Of a stretch of 64,000 nt of DNA, positions 43,896 to 52,318 are shown one piece after another (position 1 is the first letter of the stretch; every line of letters starts with the position of its first letter). The notes under the pieces are model-generated. The model was not told where the DNA came from. It made no database searches and saw only the letters and a list, made by a program, of their open reading frames with translations. The stretch spans positions 558,001 to 622,000 of the forward strand of contig NZ_JACIEN010000001.1 in NCBI RefSeq assembly GCF_014196925.1. Direction: 5' to 3'. The position numbers and the translations under genes were made by a program. Source of the DNA: Chelatococcus caeni. GTDB taxonomy: Bacteria; Pseudomonadota; Alphaproteobacteria; Rhizobiales; Beijerinckiaceae.

Positions 43896-43942
43896 CATGC
43901 ATGGGCTCTGGGCCTCTTGGCCTTTGGGAACGTCCTTGCCAT

Positions 43943-44092
43943 CGTCATGGCCCGGCTCGGCAAACGCAACTCGGGCTCGCCCGATTTGCGACGCTTCGAA
44001 AAGACGCAACGCGCATGCGCGTTGCTGGTGCCATCCAGGTCTTTGGCGGCGTTTCCAAGGCGTGGATACCCGTGACAGGCGCGGACATGACG
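43943..44092. repeat. Family A palindrome, long variant, copy 8
   Basis: It has the same subfamily structure as copy 2: CGTCATGG end, inner hairpins CAACTCGGGC/GCCCGATTTG and GCAACGCG/CGCGTTGC, then AAGGCGTGGAT and a decayed right stem ending in CATGACGG. It lies between convergent MATE and SIMPL genes. Confidence 0.8.
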
Positions 44093-44109
44093 GCTGGAAA
44101 GCGGGCCGT

Positions 44110-44844
44110 TTACTGCGCCAGTTCCCAGATGAGCTGCACCTGCGCGCGCAGCGTCTGCTCGCCGGTTTCCACCGGCACGGCCTTGGCCTCGGCAAAGTCC
44201 ATGGACCTTGCCATCATCATCGGCCGGGGCGGCATCTGCATGCTCGTCTCGTTGATCTCGACGAGGCGGCCGAGCTTGGCGCCGGCGGCCTGCACGTAGA
44301 GCTCGGCCTTGCGCTTGGCGTCCTCCACGGCGGCGGAGCGCGCCTTGTCGAGCAGGGTCGCCGGTTCGGCGACGTCGAAGGACAGGCCGCCCATCTGGTT
44401 GGCGCCGGTGGTGACGGCCGCATCGAGCACGGTGCCGAGCTTGGCGAGCTCGCGCACGCGCACGATCACCTGGTTGCGCACCTCGTAGCCGTCGATGCGC
44501 GGCGGCTGGCTCGAGCCGTCCTTCGGCTCGGGATAGACGTAGCGCGGCTGCACCGAGAAGCCGTCGGTCATGATGTCCTTGGCGGCGATGCCGGCCTTCT
44601 TGAAGGCCTCGATGACGCGGGCCATGGCCTCGGTATTGGCGTCGAGCGCCTCACGCGCGGTCGACGCCGACGTGACGACGCCCGACGTGAGCGTCGCCAT
44701 GTTGGGGACCGCGTTGACGGTTCCTTCGCCGACGATGGTGATGCGTCCAGGCGCGCGCTCGGCGGCCGTCTCGGCCGCGAGGGCCGAGGTGGCGGCGGTC
44801 GCGACAAGGGCGGCGACGAGGACGGTACGACGAAGATCGATCAT
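44110..44844 (-). CDS. SIMPL domain protein (DUF541), exported
   Basis: A 244-residue periplasmic or surface protein. A signal peptide (RTVLVAALVATAATSALA, cleavage near 23) is followed by the SIMPL/YggE fold, starting ITIVGEGTVNAVPNMATLTSGV and including GFSVQPRYVYP and a mid DGYEVRNQVIVRVREL. YggE-like proteins are linked to oxidative stress, but the activity is not known. ATG 44844 has AGGA about 10 bases upstream. It is convergent with the MATE gene and divergent from the DUF2478 gene. Confidence 0.9.
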   Translation of the reverse strand: MIDLRRTVLVAALVATAATSALAAETAAERAPGRITIVGEGTVNAVPNMATLTSGVVTSASTAREALDANTEAMARVIEAFKKAGIAAKDIMTDGFSVQPRYVYPEPKDGSSQPPRIDGYEVRNQVIVRVRELAKLGTVLDAAVTTGANQMGGLSFDVAEPATLLDKARSAAVEDAKRKAELYVQAAGAKLGRLVEINETSMQMPPRPMMMARSMDFAEAKAVPVETGEQTLRAQVQLIWELAQ

Positions 44845-45010
44845 TTTCAGTTGGTTCCTGCAATCAATCGGCGCAGCTGCTTCACCATGCAACTGTGACC
44901 GAGATGAGACCGCGCCGGCGGGCCGGCGCGGGCAGCCTTTTCTCACCCCGCCCGACTGCATAGATTGTCGGGGGCAGGCGGCACAATAGACTGGTGCCGG
45001 GGAGAGTGCC

Positions 45011-45568
45011 ATGCAATCGGCCATCGGCGTCGTCGTCTATCAATCGCAGCATCTCGTCGACGGGCTGCTCGTCGCGCTGAGCCGGCGCCTCAGGGAACGC
45101 GACCTGCGCCTCGCCGGCCTCGTGCAGCACAACGAGGACGATGCCTGCACCGCCTGCGGGGACATGGCGCTGGAGGACCTCGCCACCGGCCGCCTCGTCC
45201 CCATCAGCGAACAGCGCGGACCGGGCGCAAGCGGCTGCCGGCTCGATGCGCAGGGCCTTGCGACCTCGGCCGGCCTCGCCGCGGCGGCCATCGGGGCGGA
45301 CGGCGTCGACCTCGTCATCCTCAACAAGTTCGGCAAGGCGGAAGCCGAGGGCAGGGGCCTGCGCGACGAATTCGCGCTCGCGGTCGGCCGCGGCCTGCCG
45401 ACGCTTACTGCGGTCGGCGAGGCGCTGCTGCCGGCCTGGCGCTCCTTCGCCGGGGAGGACTGGCAGGTGCTCGAGCCGTCGCTCGAGGCGCTCGAATCGT
45501 GGTGCCTCGCGCAGGTGGCGGGTGACGCCCGCGCCGGCGAGAGGGTCGCCGAGGGGATCACGTCGTGA
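45011..45568 (+). CDS. DUF2478 domain protein
   Basis: A 185-residue cytoplasmic protein of the DUF2478 family. It shows a nucleotide-binding-like start (AIGVVVYQSQHLVDGLLVAL) but no intact Walker A. Two Cys in DACTACGDMALEDL could bind metal, and LVILNKFGKAEAEGRGLRDE is the family core. The family is often encoded with molybdenum-enzyme genes; a role in cofactor handling is guessed. It overlaps fdhD by 4 bases, so it belongs to the fdhD-mobA operon. Confidence 0.75.
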   Translation: MQSAIGVVVYQSQHLVDGLLVALSRRLRERDLRLAGLVQHNEDDACTACGDMALEDLATGRLVPISEQRGPGASGCRLDAQGLATSAGLAAAAIGADGVDLVILNKFGKAEAEGRGLRDEFALAVGRGLPTLTAVGEALLPAWRSFAGEDWQVLEPSLEALESWCLAQVAGDARAGERVAEGITS

Positions 45569-46515
45569 ACGGTCATCCGGGCAGCCTGGCGCCGCCGGCA
45601 GGCGCCGCCGAGAGCGAGGACCTCGCCTTCCTCGCCGACTACCTCGTGCGGCCCGATCCGCTCGACCCGCGCCTCGGCATCACGGTCGCCGGCGTCGACC
45701 AGGGCGGCGCCCCGGTCGAGACCCGCGTCGTCACCGAGCGGGCCCTGACGCTCTATCTCAACGCGCAGGAGATCGTCACCATGATGACGATCGGCGACCA
45801 CCCGGAGCATCTTGCCGTCGGCTACCTGCTCAACCAGAACATGCTGAAGCTGGACGACGTGGTCACCGATGTCGATTACGACGCCGAGCTCGACGTGGTC
45901 GTGGTGCGCACCGAGCGCAAGACCAACTACGAGGACAAGCTGCGCAAGCGCACCCTGACCTCCGGCTGCGCCCAGGGCACCGCCTTCGGCGACCTGATGG
46001 ACGTGATCGACGAGGCCCGCCTGCCGCATGCGGAGCTGCGCACGTCCTGGCTCTACGCGCTCACCCACAAGATCAACCGCACGCCCTCGCTCTATCTCGA
46101 AGCGGGTGCCATCCACGGCTGCGTCCTGTGCGCGCGCGACCGGCCGCTCGTCTATATGGAGGACGTCGGCCGCCACAATGCGGTGGACAAGGTGGCCGGC
46201 TACATGCACCAGCACGGTATCGATCCGGCCGACAAGATCTTCTACACGACGGGGCGCCTCACCTCCGAGATGGTCATCAAGACGGTGCGCATGGGCATTC
46301 CCGTCCTCGTCTCGCGCTCCGGCTTCACCGCCTGGGGCGTCGAGCTGGCCCGCAAGGCGGGGCTGACGCTCGTCGGCCGCGCCCGCGGCAAGCGTTTCAT
46401 CGCTCTGTCGGGCGCCGAGCGTATCGTCTTCGACCAGGATCTCGCCTATGTGGCGGAGGAATCGGCGAAGCACCGGCGCAAAGGGGCGAGCGACAAGGGA
46501 GGCGGAGATGATTGA
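45565..46515 (+). CDS. fdhD: Formate dehydrogenase accessory sulfurtransferase FdhD
   Basis: A 316-residue cytoplasmic protein that passes sulfur from a desulfurase to the Mo-bisMGD centre of formate dehydrogenase. The core ([16 protein letters not shown] near 130, [17 protein letters not shown] near 200, [19 protein letters not shown] near 230) is clear. The Escherichia coli C-x2-C loop is here only one Cys (SGCAQG), while a C-x2-C occurs later in HGCVLCARD. It uses a GTG start overlapping DUF2478 and overlaps mobA by 8 bases. It probably serves the FDH at 57-61 kb. Confidence 0.92.
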   Translation: MNGHPGSLAPPAGAAESEDLAFLADYLVRPDPLDPRLGITVAGVDQGGAPVETRVVTERALTLYLNAQEIVTMMTIGDHPEHLAVGYLLNQNMLKLDDVVTDVDYDAELDVVVVRTERKTNYEDKLRKRTLTSGCAQGTAFGDLMDVIDEARLPHAELRTSWLYALTHKINRTPSLYLEAGAIHGCVLCARDRPLVYMEDVGRHNAVDKVAGYMHQHGIDPADKIFYTTGRLTSEMVIKTVRMGIPVLVSRSGFTAWGVELARKAGLTLVGRARGKRFIALSGAERIVFDQDLAYVAEESAKHRRKGASDKGGGDD

Positions 46516-47140
46516 AACCTGCCCGCCGACCATCGGCGCGCTGCTCGCCGGCGGGCTCGCCCGGCGCATGGGCGGCGGCGACAAGCCGCTGCGCCGCGTC
46601 GGCGGCCGGCCCATCCTCGACCATGTCGTCGAGCGCATGGCGCCGCAATGCGCCGGCCTCGTCATCAACGCCAATGGCGATCCGGCGCGCTTTGCGCCCT
46701 ATGGCCTGCCGGTGGTTCCCGACGACGTGCCCGGCTTCGCCGGCCCGCTCGCCGGCATCCTGGCCGTGCTCGACTATGTGGCGGTGCGCCGGCGCGACGT
46801 GGAATGGATCGTCAGCGTCGCCGCGGACACGCCGTTCCTGCCGCCGGATCTCGTCGTGCGCCTCCACGCCGCGCGCCGGGAAGAGGGGGCGATGCTCGCC
46901 TGCGCCGCCTCGGGCGGGCGCACCCATCCGGTCATCGGGCTGTGGCCGGTGGGCATCCGCGAGGACCTGCGCCGGACGCTCGTCGGCGAGGGCGAGCGCA
47001 AGATCGACCGCTTCACGGCCCGCTTTCCGCTCGCCGTCGCCGAATGGCCGACGGAGCCGTTCGACGTCTTCTTCAACGCCAACGCGCCGGCGGACCTCGA
47101 AGCGGCCGAGGCGATCCTCGTTCACGCACGCCTGAGTTGA
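46508..47140 (+). CDS. mobA: Molybdenum cofactor guanylyltransferase
   Basis: A 210-residue cytoplasmic enzyme attaching GMP to molybdopterin to form MGD, needed by both NasA and Fdh3A. The nucleotide motif is [17 protein letters not shown] at 12-28, and [10 protein letters not shown] holds the metal Asp near 102. GGGAGGCGG precedes ATG 46508. It is the third gene of the DUF2478-fdhD-mobA operon, while mobB lies 15 kb away. Confidence 0.94.
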   Translation: MIETCPPTIGALLAGGLARRMGGGDKPLRRVGGRPILDHVVERMAPQCAGLVINANGDPARFAPYGLPVVPDDVPGFAGPLAGILAVLDYVAVRRRDVEWIVSVAADTPFLPPDLVVRLHAARREEGAMLACAASGGRTHPVIGLWPVGIREDLRRTLVGEGERKIDRFTARFPLAVAEWPTEPFDVFFNANAPADLEAAEAILVHARLS

Positions 47141-47220
47141 CGGGGCGCGATTTCGCACGCACCCTCCTCAGGCGATGCAGGGGGCAAGAAGACCCGGCGG
47201 AGATATTGGGGGAGGGAGCA

Positions 47221-47355
47221 ATGCGCGCATTCATCATTGCCGTCGTCGTCGCCATCGTCGTCGCAGTGGGTGCCGATTTCGTCCTGTCCGACCTGCAGGA
47301 GCCGGTGGACGTGGCCTTCACGACGAGCGGCGTGCGCCTCGGCGACATCAACTGA
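47221..47355 (+). CDS. Small single-span membrane protein (44 aa)
   Basis: A 44-residue protein with one hydrophobic helix (AFIIAVVVAIVVAVGADFVL) and a short polar tail ending in DVAFTTSGVRLGDIN. A very strong ribosome site (GGGGGAGGGAGCA) precedes ATG 47221, the main reason to accept it. It follows mobA by 80 bases. It is too short for confident family assignment; small proteins of this look occur in Hyphomicrobiales with unknown roles. Confidence 0.65.
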   Translation: MRAFIIAVVVAIVVAVGADFVLSDLQEPVDVAFTTSGVRLGDIN

Positions 47356-47369
47356 GCAGGAGCGCTCCT

Positions 47370-47621
47370 TCAGGCCTTGCGGATGGAGAAGAGGAGGCTG
47401 TCGTCGCGCTTTTCCTGCGCCTCGAGCACGTCTCCCGTCTCGCGCACCAGGTTCGGGATGTCGATGGCGGCCATCGGATCCGTGCATTCGACGACGAGGA
47501 GCATGCCCGCCTTGAGGCCGCGCAGGGCCTTGCGGGTGTGAAGGGCGGGCAGGGGGCATTTGAGGCCGCGCAGGTCGAGCGTTCGCCCGGCGGTCGCATC
47601 GTGGCTGGTCTCGTCGCTCAT
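47370..47621 (-). CDS. TusA-family sulfurtransferase
   Basis: An 83-residue cytoplasmic protein with the SirA/TusA fold. The persulfide Cys is in DLRGLKCPLPALHTRKAL, which matches the CPxP signature, and DIPNLVRETG is the second helix. TusA proteins relay sulfur for tRNA thiolation or molybdenum cofactor and Fe-S synthesis. Its location beside fdhD and mobA suggests a feed of sulfur to the molybdenum cofactor or to FdhD. It is divergent, by only 17 bases, from the WD40-cytochrome gene. Confidence 0.9.
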   Translation of the reverse strand: MSDETSHDATAGRTLDLRGLKCPLPALHTRKALRGLKAGMLLVVECTDPMAAIDIPNLVRETGDVLEAQEKRDDSLLFSIRKA

Positions 47622-47638
47622 GGGGAGGCGTCCCTTCG

Positions 47639-48958
47639 ATGATTCGCCCGGATCATGCACCGCGCCGCTTCGCCCGGGCAATGCGGGGCCTCGCCGCGCT
47701 GTTCCTCACGCTCTCCCTGACCGGTGCCCCCGAGGCGCAGGAACTGCGCGGCCACGGCGGCCCCGTGCGTGCCGTCGCCGTCGACCCCGGCGGCGAGGTG
47801 GCGCTGACCGGCAGCTTCGATACCTCGGCCATCCGCTGGCGGCTGGCCGCCGGCGTGGCGGAAGCGGTGCTGCGCGCCCATGACGGCTCGGTCAACGCGG
47901 CCGTGGCGCTTGGAGAGGGACGCTTCGCCACGGGCGGCGAGGACGGGCGCATCGCGATCTGGCCGGCTGCAGGCCGGACGCCCGAGCGCGTGATCGTGGC
48001 ACACGATGCGCCGATCGTCGCGCTCACGGCCGGTCCGGACGGCACCTTCGCGTCGGCGGCCTGGGACGGCACGGCGGCGCTCTGGTCGCCGCAGGGCGAG
48101 GAGCGGCGGCGCCTCCATGGCCATCAGGGCAACGTCAACGGCGTCGCCTTCATGCCCGCGGGCGGGCTCGTCACCTCCGGCTATGACGCGACGCTGCGCC
48201 TGTGGCCGCAGGATCCCGCGCGGCCGCCCGTCGTCGTGACCTTGCCGACGCCGCTCAACGGCGTCGTCGTCGCCCCCGATGGCGAGATCGTCGTCGCGGG
48301 GGCCGACGGCAAGCTGCATTTCGTCTCGGCGACGGGGGAGGTGCTCGGCGAGCGCGAGGTGGGCCCGACGCCCCTCATCGCCCTCGCCTTGTCGCCGGAC
48401 GGTAAGCGCGTCGCCGCCGGCGGCATCCGCGGTGACGTCGCCATCGTCGAGCGCAGCACCCGCGCGGTGGTCGCGACGCTCGTCGGGCCGGGCCTGCCGG
48501 TGTGGTCGCTCGCCTTCTCGCCCGACGGCGACGAGATCTTTTCGGGCGGCGGCGACCGGATGGTCCGCCGCTGGGACGCGCGCACGGGCGAGCATATCGG
48601 TGCCGTCATTCCGCAGGCGGGTGAGGATCCCCTCGCGGCCTTTTCCGGCGAGCGCGGCGCCGAGGTCTTCCGCGCCTGCGCCGCCTGCCACACGCTGACC
48701 CCGGACGGCGGCAACCGCGCCGGCCCGACGCTCTACGGCATCTTCGGCCGCCGCATCGCCTCCGCACCCGGCTACGACTATTCGCCGGCACTCAGGGCCA
48801 TGAGCATCGTCTGGTCGGGCCAGACGATCGCCCGCCTCTTCGAGATCGGCCCCAACGCCTACCTGCCCGGCACCAAGATGCCCGAGCAGCGGGTGACGAG
48901 CGAGGCCGACCGGCAGGCGCTGGTGGAGTTTTTGAGGAAGGCCACGGCGCCGCGGTGA
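47639..48958 (+). CDS. WD40-repeat protein with C-terminal cytochrome c domain
   Basis: A 439-residue periplasmic protein. A signal peptide (MRGLAALFLTLSLTGAPEAQ, about 15-34) is followed by seven WD40-like blades (about 38-330; repeated GHGGPVRAV, AHDGSVNAAV, GHQGNVNGVAF, VWSLAFSPDGD turns). A class I cytochrome c at about 338-439 has heme site CAACH at 347-351 and a Met ligand in PGTKM. Such fusions occur near molybdenum or copper enzymes in proteobacteria; the electron partner is unknown. GGGAGG lies upstream of ATG 47639. Confidence 0.9.
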   Translation: MIRPDHAPRRFARAMRGLAALFLTLSLTGAPEAQELRGHGGPVRAVAVDPGGEVALTGSFDTSAIRWRLAAGVAEAVLRAHDGSVNAAVALGEGRFATGGEDGRIAIWPAAGRTPERVIVAHDAPIVALTAGPDGTFASAAWDGTAALWSPQGEERRRLHGHQGNVNGVAFMPAGGLVTSGYDATLRLWPQDPARPPVVVTLPTPLNGVVVAPDGEIVVAGADGKLHFVSATGEVLGEREVGPTPLIALALSPDGKRVAAGGIRGDVAIVERSTRAVVATLVGPGLPVWSLAFSPDGDEIFSGGGDRMVRRWDARTGEHIGAVIPQAGEDPLAAFSGERGAEVFRACAACHTLTPDGGNRAGPTLYGIFGRRIASAPGYDYSPALRAMSIVWSGQTIARLFEIGPNAYLPGTKMPEQRVTSEADRQALVEFLRKATAPR

Positions 48959-49156
48959 GCGCGTATCGATCCGCGCTGTGGCGCTCCTGCCCGGAAAGGT
49001 GCACCGGGCGCATGGCTCGGCGGCCGGGCAGGCGCCTCTGGCGGTTCCGCGTCCTGCGCGGGCTCCCCATTTAGCTCGAACTGGGGTCGGCTGCGTCGGT
49101 GCCTTGCGCATCGGGTGGACAGCGTCGCCGCACAACGGCTCGACGGGGATGACGAC

Positions 49157-50146
49157 ATGGTTGCACTTTCGATTCTCGATCTCGTCCGCATCACGGAGGA
49201 GACGGACGCGCGCGGCGCGCTCGACAACGCCCGCGACCTTGCGCGCCATGCGGAGGGCCTGGGCTACCGCCGCATCTGGGTGGCCGAGCATCACAACATG
49301 CCGGGCATCGCGAGCGCGGCGACCTCGGTCGTCATCGCCCATATCGCCGCCGGCACGAGCACCATTCGCGTCGGTGCGGGCGGCATCATGCTGCCCAACC
49401 ATTCGCCGCTCGTCATCGCCGAGCAGTTCGGCACGCTGGAGGCCCTGTTCCCCGGCCGCATCGACCTCGGCGTCGGCCGCGCCCCCGGCACCGACCAGCG
49501 CACCCTGCGCGCCTTGCGCCGTTCCCCGGCCAGCGCCGATACCTTCCCGCAGGATGTCGTGGAACTGCAGGCACTCCTCGGCCCGCCCGCGCCGGACCAG
49601 GTGATCCGCGCCGTCCCGGGGGCGGGATCGAACGTGCCGATCTGGATCCTCGGCTCCAGCATGTTCGGCGCGATGCTCGCTGCCGAGCTCGGCCTGCCCT
49701 ATGCCTTCGCCTCGCATTTCGCGCCCGAGATGCTGCTGCCGGCGCTCGAGGCCTATCGCTCCCGCTTCAGGCCCTCCGCCCAGCTCGCGCGGCCCCATGC
49801 CATGGTGGGCGTCAACATCATCGCCGCGCCGAGCGATGCGGAGGCCCGCCGCCTCGCCACCACCCAGCAGATGTCCTTCGCCAACATCTTCCGCGGCGCG
49901 CGCGGGCTGAGCCGCCCGCCGATCGACGACATCGAGACCTACTGGACGCCGATGGAGAAGGCGCAGGCCATGCGCATGCTGGCCCGCTCGATCGTCGGCT
50001 CGCCGCAGGCCGTCCGCGAGGGCATTGCGGCGCTCGTCGCCGAGACCGCCGCCGACGAACTGATCGTCGTCTCCGACGTCTACGACCATGCGGCGCGGCT
50101 CAGGTCCTTCGAGCTCATCGCCGCCGCGGCGCAGGACGCGCGCTGA
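49157..50146 (+). CDS. Luciferase-like flavin-dependent monooxygenase
   Basis: A 329-residue TIM-barrel protein of the bacterial luciferase-like monooxygenase superfamily, of the class with [23 protein letters not shown] near residues 36-58 and [13 protein letters not shown] near 102. These use reduced FMN or F420; substrate is unknown, and many members are annotated only as LLM class. ATG 49157 is preceded by GGGGATGAC. It converges on the 4Fe-4S protein gene, 6 bases from its stop. I see no link to formate metabolism. Confidence 0.9.
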   Translation: MVALSILDLVRITEETDARGALDNARDLARHAEGLGYRRIWVAEHHNMPGIASAATSVVIAHIAAGTSTIRVGAGGIMLPNHSPLVIAEQFGTLEALFPGRIDLGVGRAPGTDQRTLRALRRSPASADTFPQDVVELQALLGPPAPDQVIRAVPGAGSNVPIWILGSSMFGAMLAAELGLPYAFASHFAPEMLLPALEAYRSRFRPSAQLARPHAMVGVNIIAAPSDAEARRLATTQQMSFANIFRGARGLSRPPIDDIETYWTPMEKAQAMRMLARSIVGSPQAVREGIAALVAETAADELIVVSDVYDHAARLRSFELIAAAAQDAR

Positions 50147-50152
50147 CGCCGG

Positions 50153-52231
50153 TCAGAGCTGCTTCTTCTCCCGCTCGCGCAGGTAGTCCTCGCTCGTGCG
50201 CGGCGCCGGGCGGGCGGGGGCGTCGTGCGGGTCGAAGCTCTCGTTGACCACGGCCTCGACGCGGCAGTCCTCGCACATCTTGATGACGGCGATGCGCCGG
50301 GCATGCTCGCCCGAGAACATCCAGTGCCGGCCCTCGAGCCGCGAGACGATCCGCTCGATGGTGGAGCGGGTGCCGAAGGGCTTGCCGCAGGCGATGCAGT
50401 GGAAGGGCTCCTCCTCCTTCTTCGTCACCGGCGGGGCGGCCCAGGCGGCGAAGTCGATGCGCGGCTCGAGCGTGATGACCTTCTCCGGGCAGGTGGCGGC
50501 GCACAGCCCGCACTGCACGCAGCGGTCCTCGGCAAAGGTCAGCATCGGCTTGTCGGGATTATCGCCGAGCGCGCCCGTCGGGCAGGCGGCGACGCAGGCA
50601 TGGCACAGCGTGCAGCCCTCCGCGTCGACGTGGGCGGTGCCGAAGGGGGCGCGCTCGGGCAGGGGCAGGACGTCGACGGCAAGCGGCGCGACATTGCGCA
50701 GTTCCTTGAGCGCCATGACGGTGAGTTCGCGCCCCTGGCCGAGCGGCAGGAACTTCGCCGTCTGCCGCTCCGGCACGCCCGCCACCGGCACACCGGCGAG
50801 CGCCGCCGCGAGCTGGTCGGGGTCGTCCGTCTCGATCGTCGCCACGCTGCCTTCGCCGAAGCCGAGCGGCGCCGCAACGGCGTCCATATAGGCGAGGTTG
50901 CGCATGAGGCCGCCGGTGTCGTGCTTCGGCCTGGCCCGCATCAGAACGCGGATCGCCGCCGCGCCATAGGCGAGGGCCGCGGCGAAGGCATCGAGCCCGA
51001 GCTGCGTCGCCTCGTTGACCGCGACCGGCAGGACATGGGCCGGCAGGCCCTCGCCATGGCGGGCGAGAGCATCGATCAGCTCCGCGCCATGGTCTTCGTC
51101 GTGGAAGAGCACCACCGCCCGCTCGCCGCCAGCCTCGGCATAGGTGTGGAGCAGGGCGCGCAGCCGCGCCATCAGGGTGTCGCTCGCCGGCAGGGCATAG
51201 GTTGCCGCGCCGGTCGGGCAGACGGCGGCGCAGGCGCCGCAGCCGGCGCAGATCTCGGCCGAGATGGCGACGTGGTCGCCGTCCGGCGTGATCGCGCCGG
51301 TGGGGCACAGGTCGAGGCAGCGCGTGCAGCCGGTCTTCTTCGAGCGCGAATGGGCGCACAGCGCCGCATCGAAGGTGACGTAGCGCGGCTTGTCGAATTC
51401 GCCGACGAGCTGCGATGCCTCGAAGGCAAGGCGCGCCACGGCCGCCGGGTCGCCGGGATCCGCACGCAGGTAGCCGGCGCGCAGTTCCCCCGCCGGGAAG
51501 AGCGGCACGCCGCCGCTGACGTCGAGAACGATGTCGCAGCGCGACAGGGCGCCGTCACGCGGCGCGCCGAAGGCGAGCCTGGCGCGCGACGACGGGGCCG
51601 GATGCGCGAAGTCGTTGACCGTGAGCGAAAAGGCGCCGAGCCAGCCGGTGGCCTGGGCGATGGTGCCCTTGAGCACGGGAAAGTCGCTCCGGCGCGGCGC
51701 CGGCACGTCGACCGGGCGCGTCAGCAGCACGGTGACGTCGAGCACGTCCTTGAGTCGCTCGGCGAGGGCGATCGCCGTCTCGTCGCGGCCGTAGACGAGG
51801 GCGACGCCCTCGCTCTTCAGCGGCACGAGCGGCGCCTCGGACGGCGCGATCCGCGCCGCGGCGATCAGCGCCGCCATCTTGGGGCCTGCCGCCTCCGCCT
51901 CGGCCGACCAGCCGGCGTTCTCGCGCAGGTTGACGAAAGTGAGATTCGCCTCCGGGGCGTTCTCGCCCGCCACCTCCTCGAAAAGCGGCGCCTCCTGGGT
52001 GCAGCCGACGAGGATGTCCGCCTCCGGGCCGAGCGCGGCCTTGAGCCGCTCCAGCTCGCGCCGGCACAGCTGATCCGCGAGGCGCACGTCGTGGCTCGGG
52101 CAGGCCCGCGTCAGCAGCTTCTCGTCGAGCGGCATCGTGCCCTCGCAGGAGCAGACGAAGGCGACGGGCTTTGCCTCGACAATCGGGCCGTTGGCGATGG
52201 GGCGCTTGCCGCGACCGGGGCCTTCAGCCAT
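50153..52231 (-). CDS. 4Fe-4S ferredoxin-type protein of formate dehydrogenase region
   Basis: A 692-residue cytoplasmic iron-sulfur protein. Two ferredoxin pairs are visible: CTRCLDLCP (about 300) with CAGCGACAAVCP (about 329), and CTLCHACVAACP (about 540) with CVQCGLCAATCP (about 570). A C-terminal metal-site candidate is CIACG (about 612) with CEDC (about 651). The N-terminal third resembles a heterodisulfide-reductase-like thiol region (FVCSCEGTMPLDE). GGAGGTG supports ATG 52231. It is divergent from the DUF4444 operon; similar genes accompany FDH clusters in Hyphomicrobiales. Its electron-transfer role is inferred. Confidence 0.85.
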   Translation of the reverse strand: MAEGPGRGKRPIANGPIVEAKPVAFVCSCEGTMPLDEKLLTRACPSHDVRLADQLCRRELERLKAALGPEADILVGCTQEAPLFEEVAGENAPEANLTFVNLRENAGWSAEAEAAGPKMAALIAAARIAPSEAPLVPLKSEGVALVYGRDETAIALAERLKDVLDVTVLLTRPVDVPAPRRSDFPVLKGTIAQATGWLGAFSLTVNDFAHPAPSSRARLAFGAPRDGALSRCDIVLDVSGGVPLFPAGELRAGYLRADPGDPAAVARLAFEASQLVGEFDKPRYVTFDAALCAHSRSKKTGCTRCLDLCPTGAITPDGDHVAISAEICAGCGACAAVCPTGAATYALPASDTLMARLRALLHTYAEAGGERAVVLFHDEDHGAELIDALARHGEGLPAHVLPVAVNEATQLGLDAFAAALAYGAAAIRVLMRARPKHDTGGLMRNLAYMDAVAAPLGFGEGSVATIETDDPDQLAAALAGVPVAGVPERQTAKFLPLGQGRELTVMALKELRNVAPLAVDVLPLPERAPFGTAHVDAEGCTLCHACVAACPTGALGDNPDKPMLTFAEDRCVQCGLCAATCPEKVITLEPRIDFAAWAAPPVTKKEEEPFHCIACGKPFGTRSTIERIVSRLEGRHWMFSGEHARRIAVIKMCEDCRVEAVVNESFDPHDAPARPAPRTSEDYLREREKKQL

Positions 52232-52301
52232 TGCGTTCACCTCCGCGATATCGATACCGACAGCGCTTGCATTCGCGCCATTTCGCGTCAGCTTATATCG
52301 A

Positions 52302-52318
52302 ATTGGATGAATTCCAAT
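52302..52318. promoter_or_regulatory. 17-bp palindrome, FDH-region operator candidate 1
   Basis: ATTGGA-N5-TCCAAT has perfect 6-base arms. It lies in the divergent intergenic space between the 4Fe-4S gene and the DUF4444 operon. A near-identical site with the same spacing (one base changed) is at 55930-55946, before the HTH-TorD/FDH operon. Such AT-rich symmetric sequence stands out in this GC-rich DNA. Confidence 0.55.
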
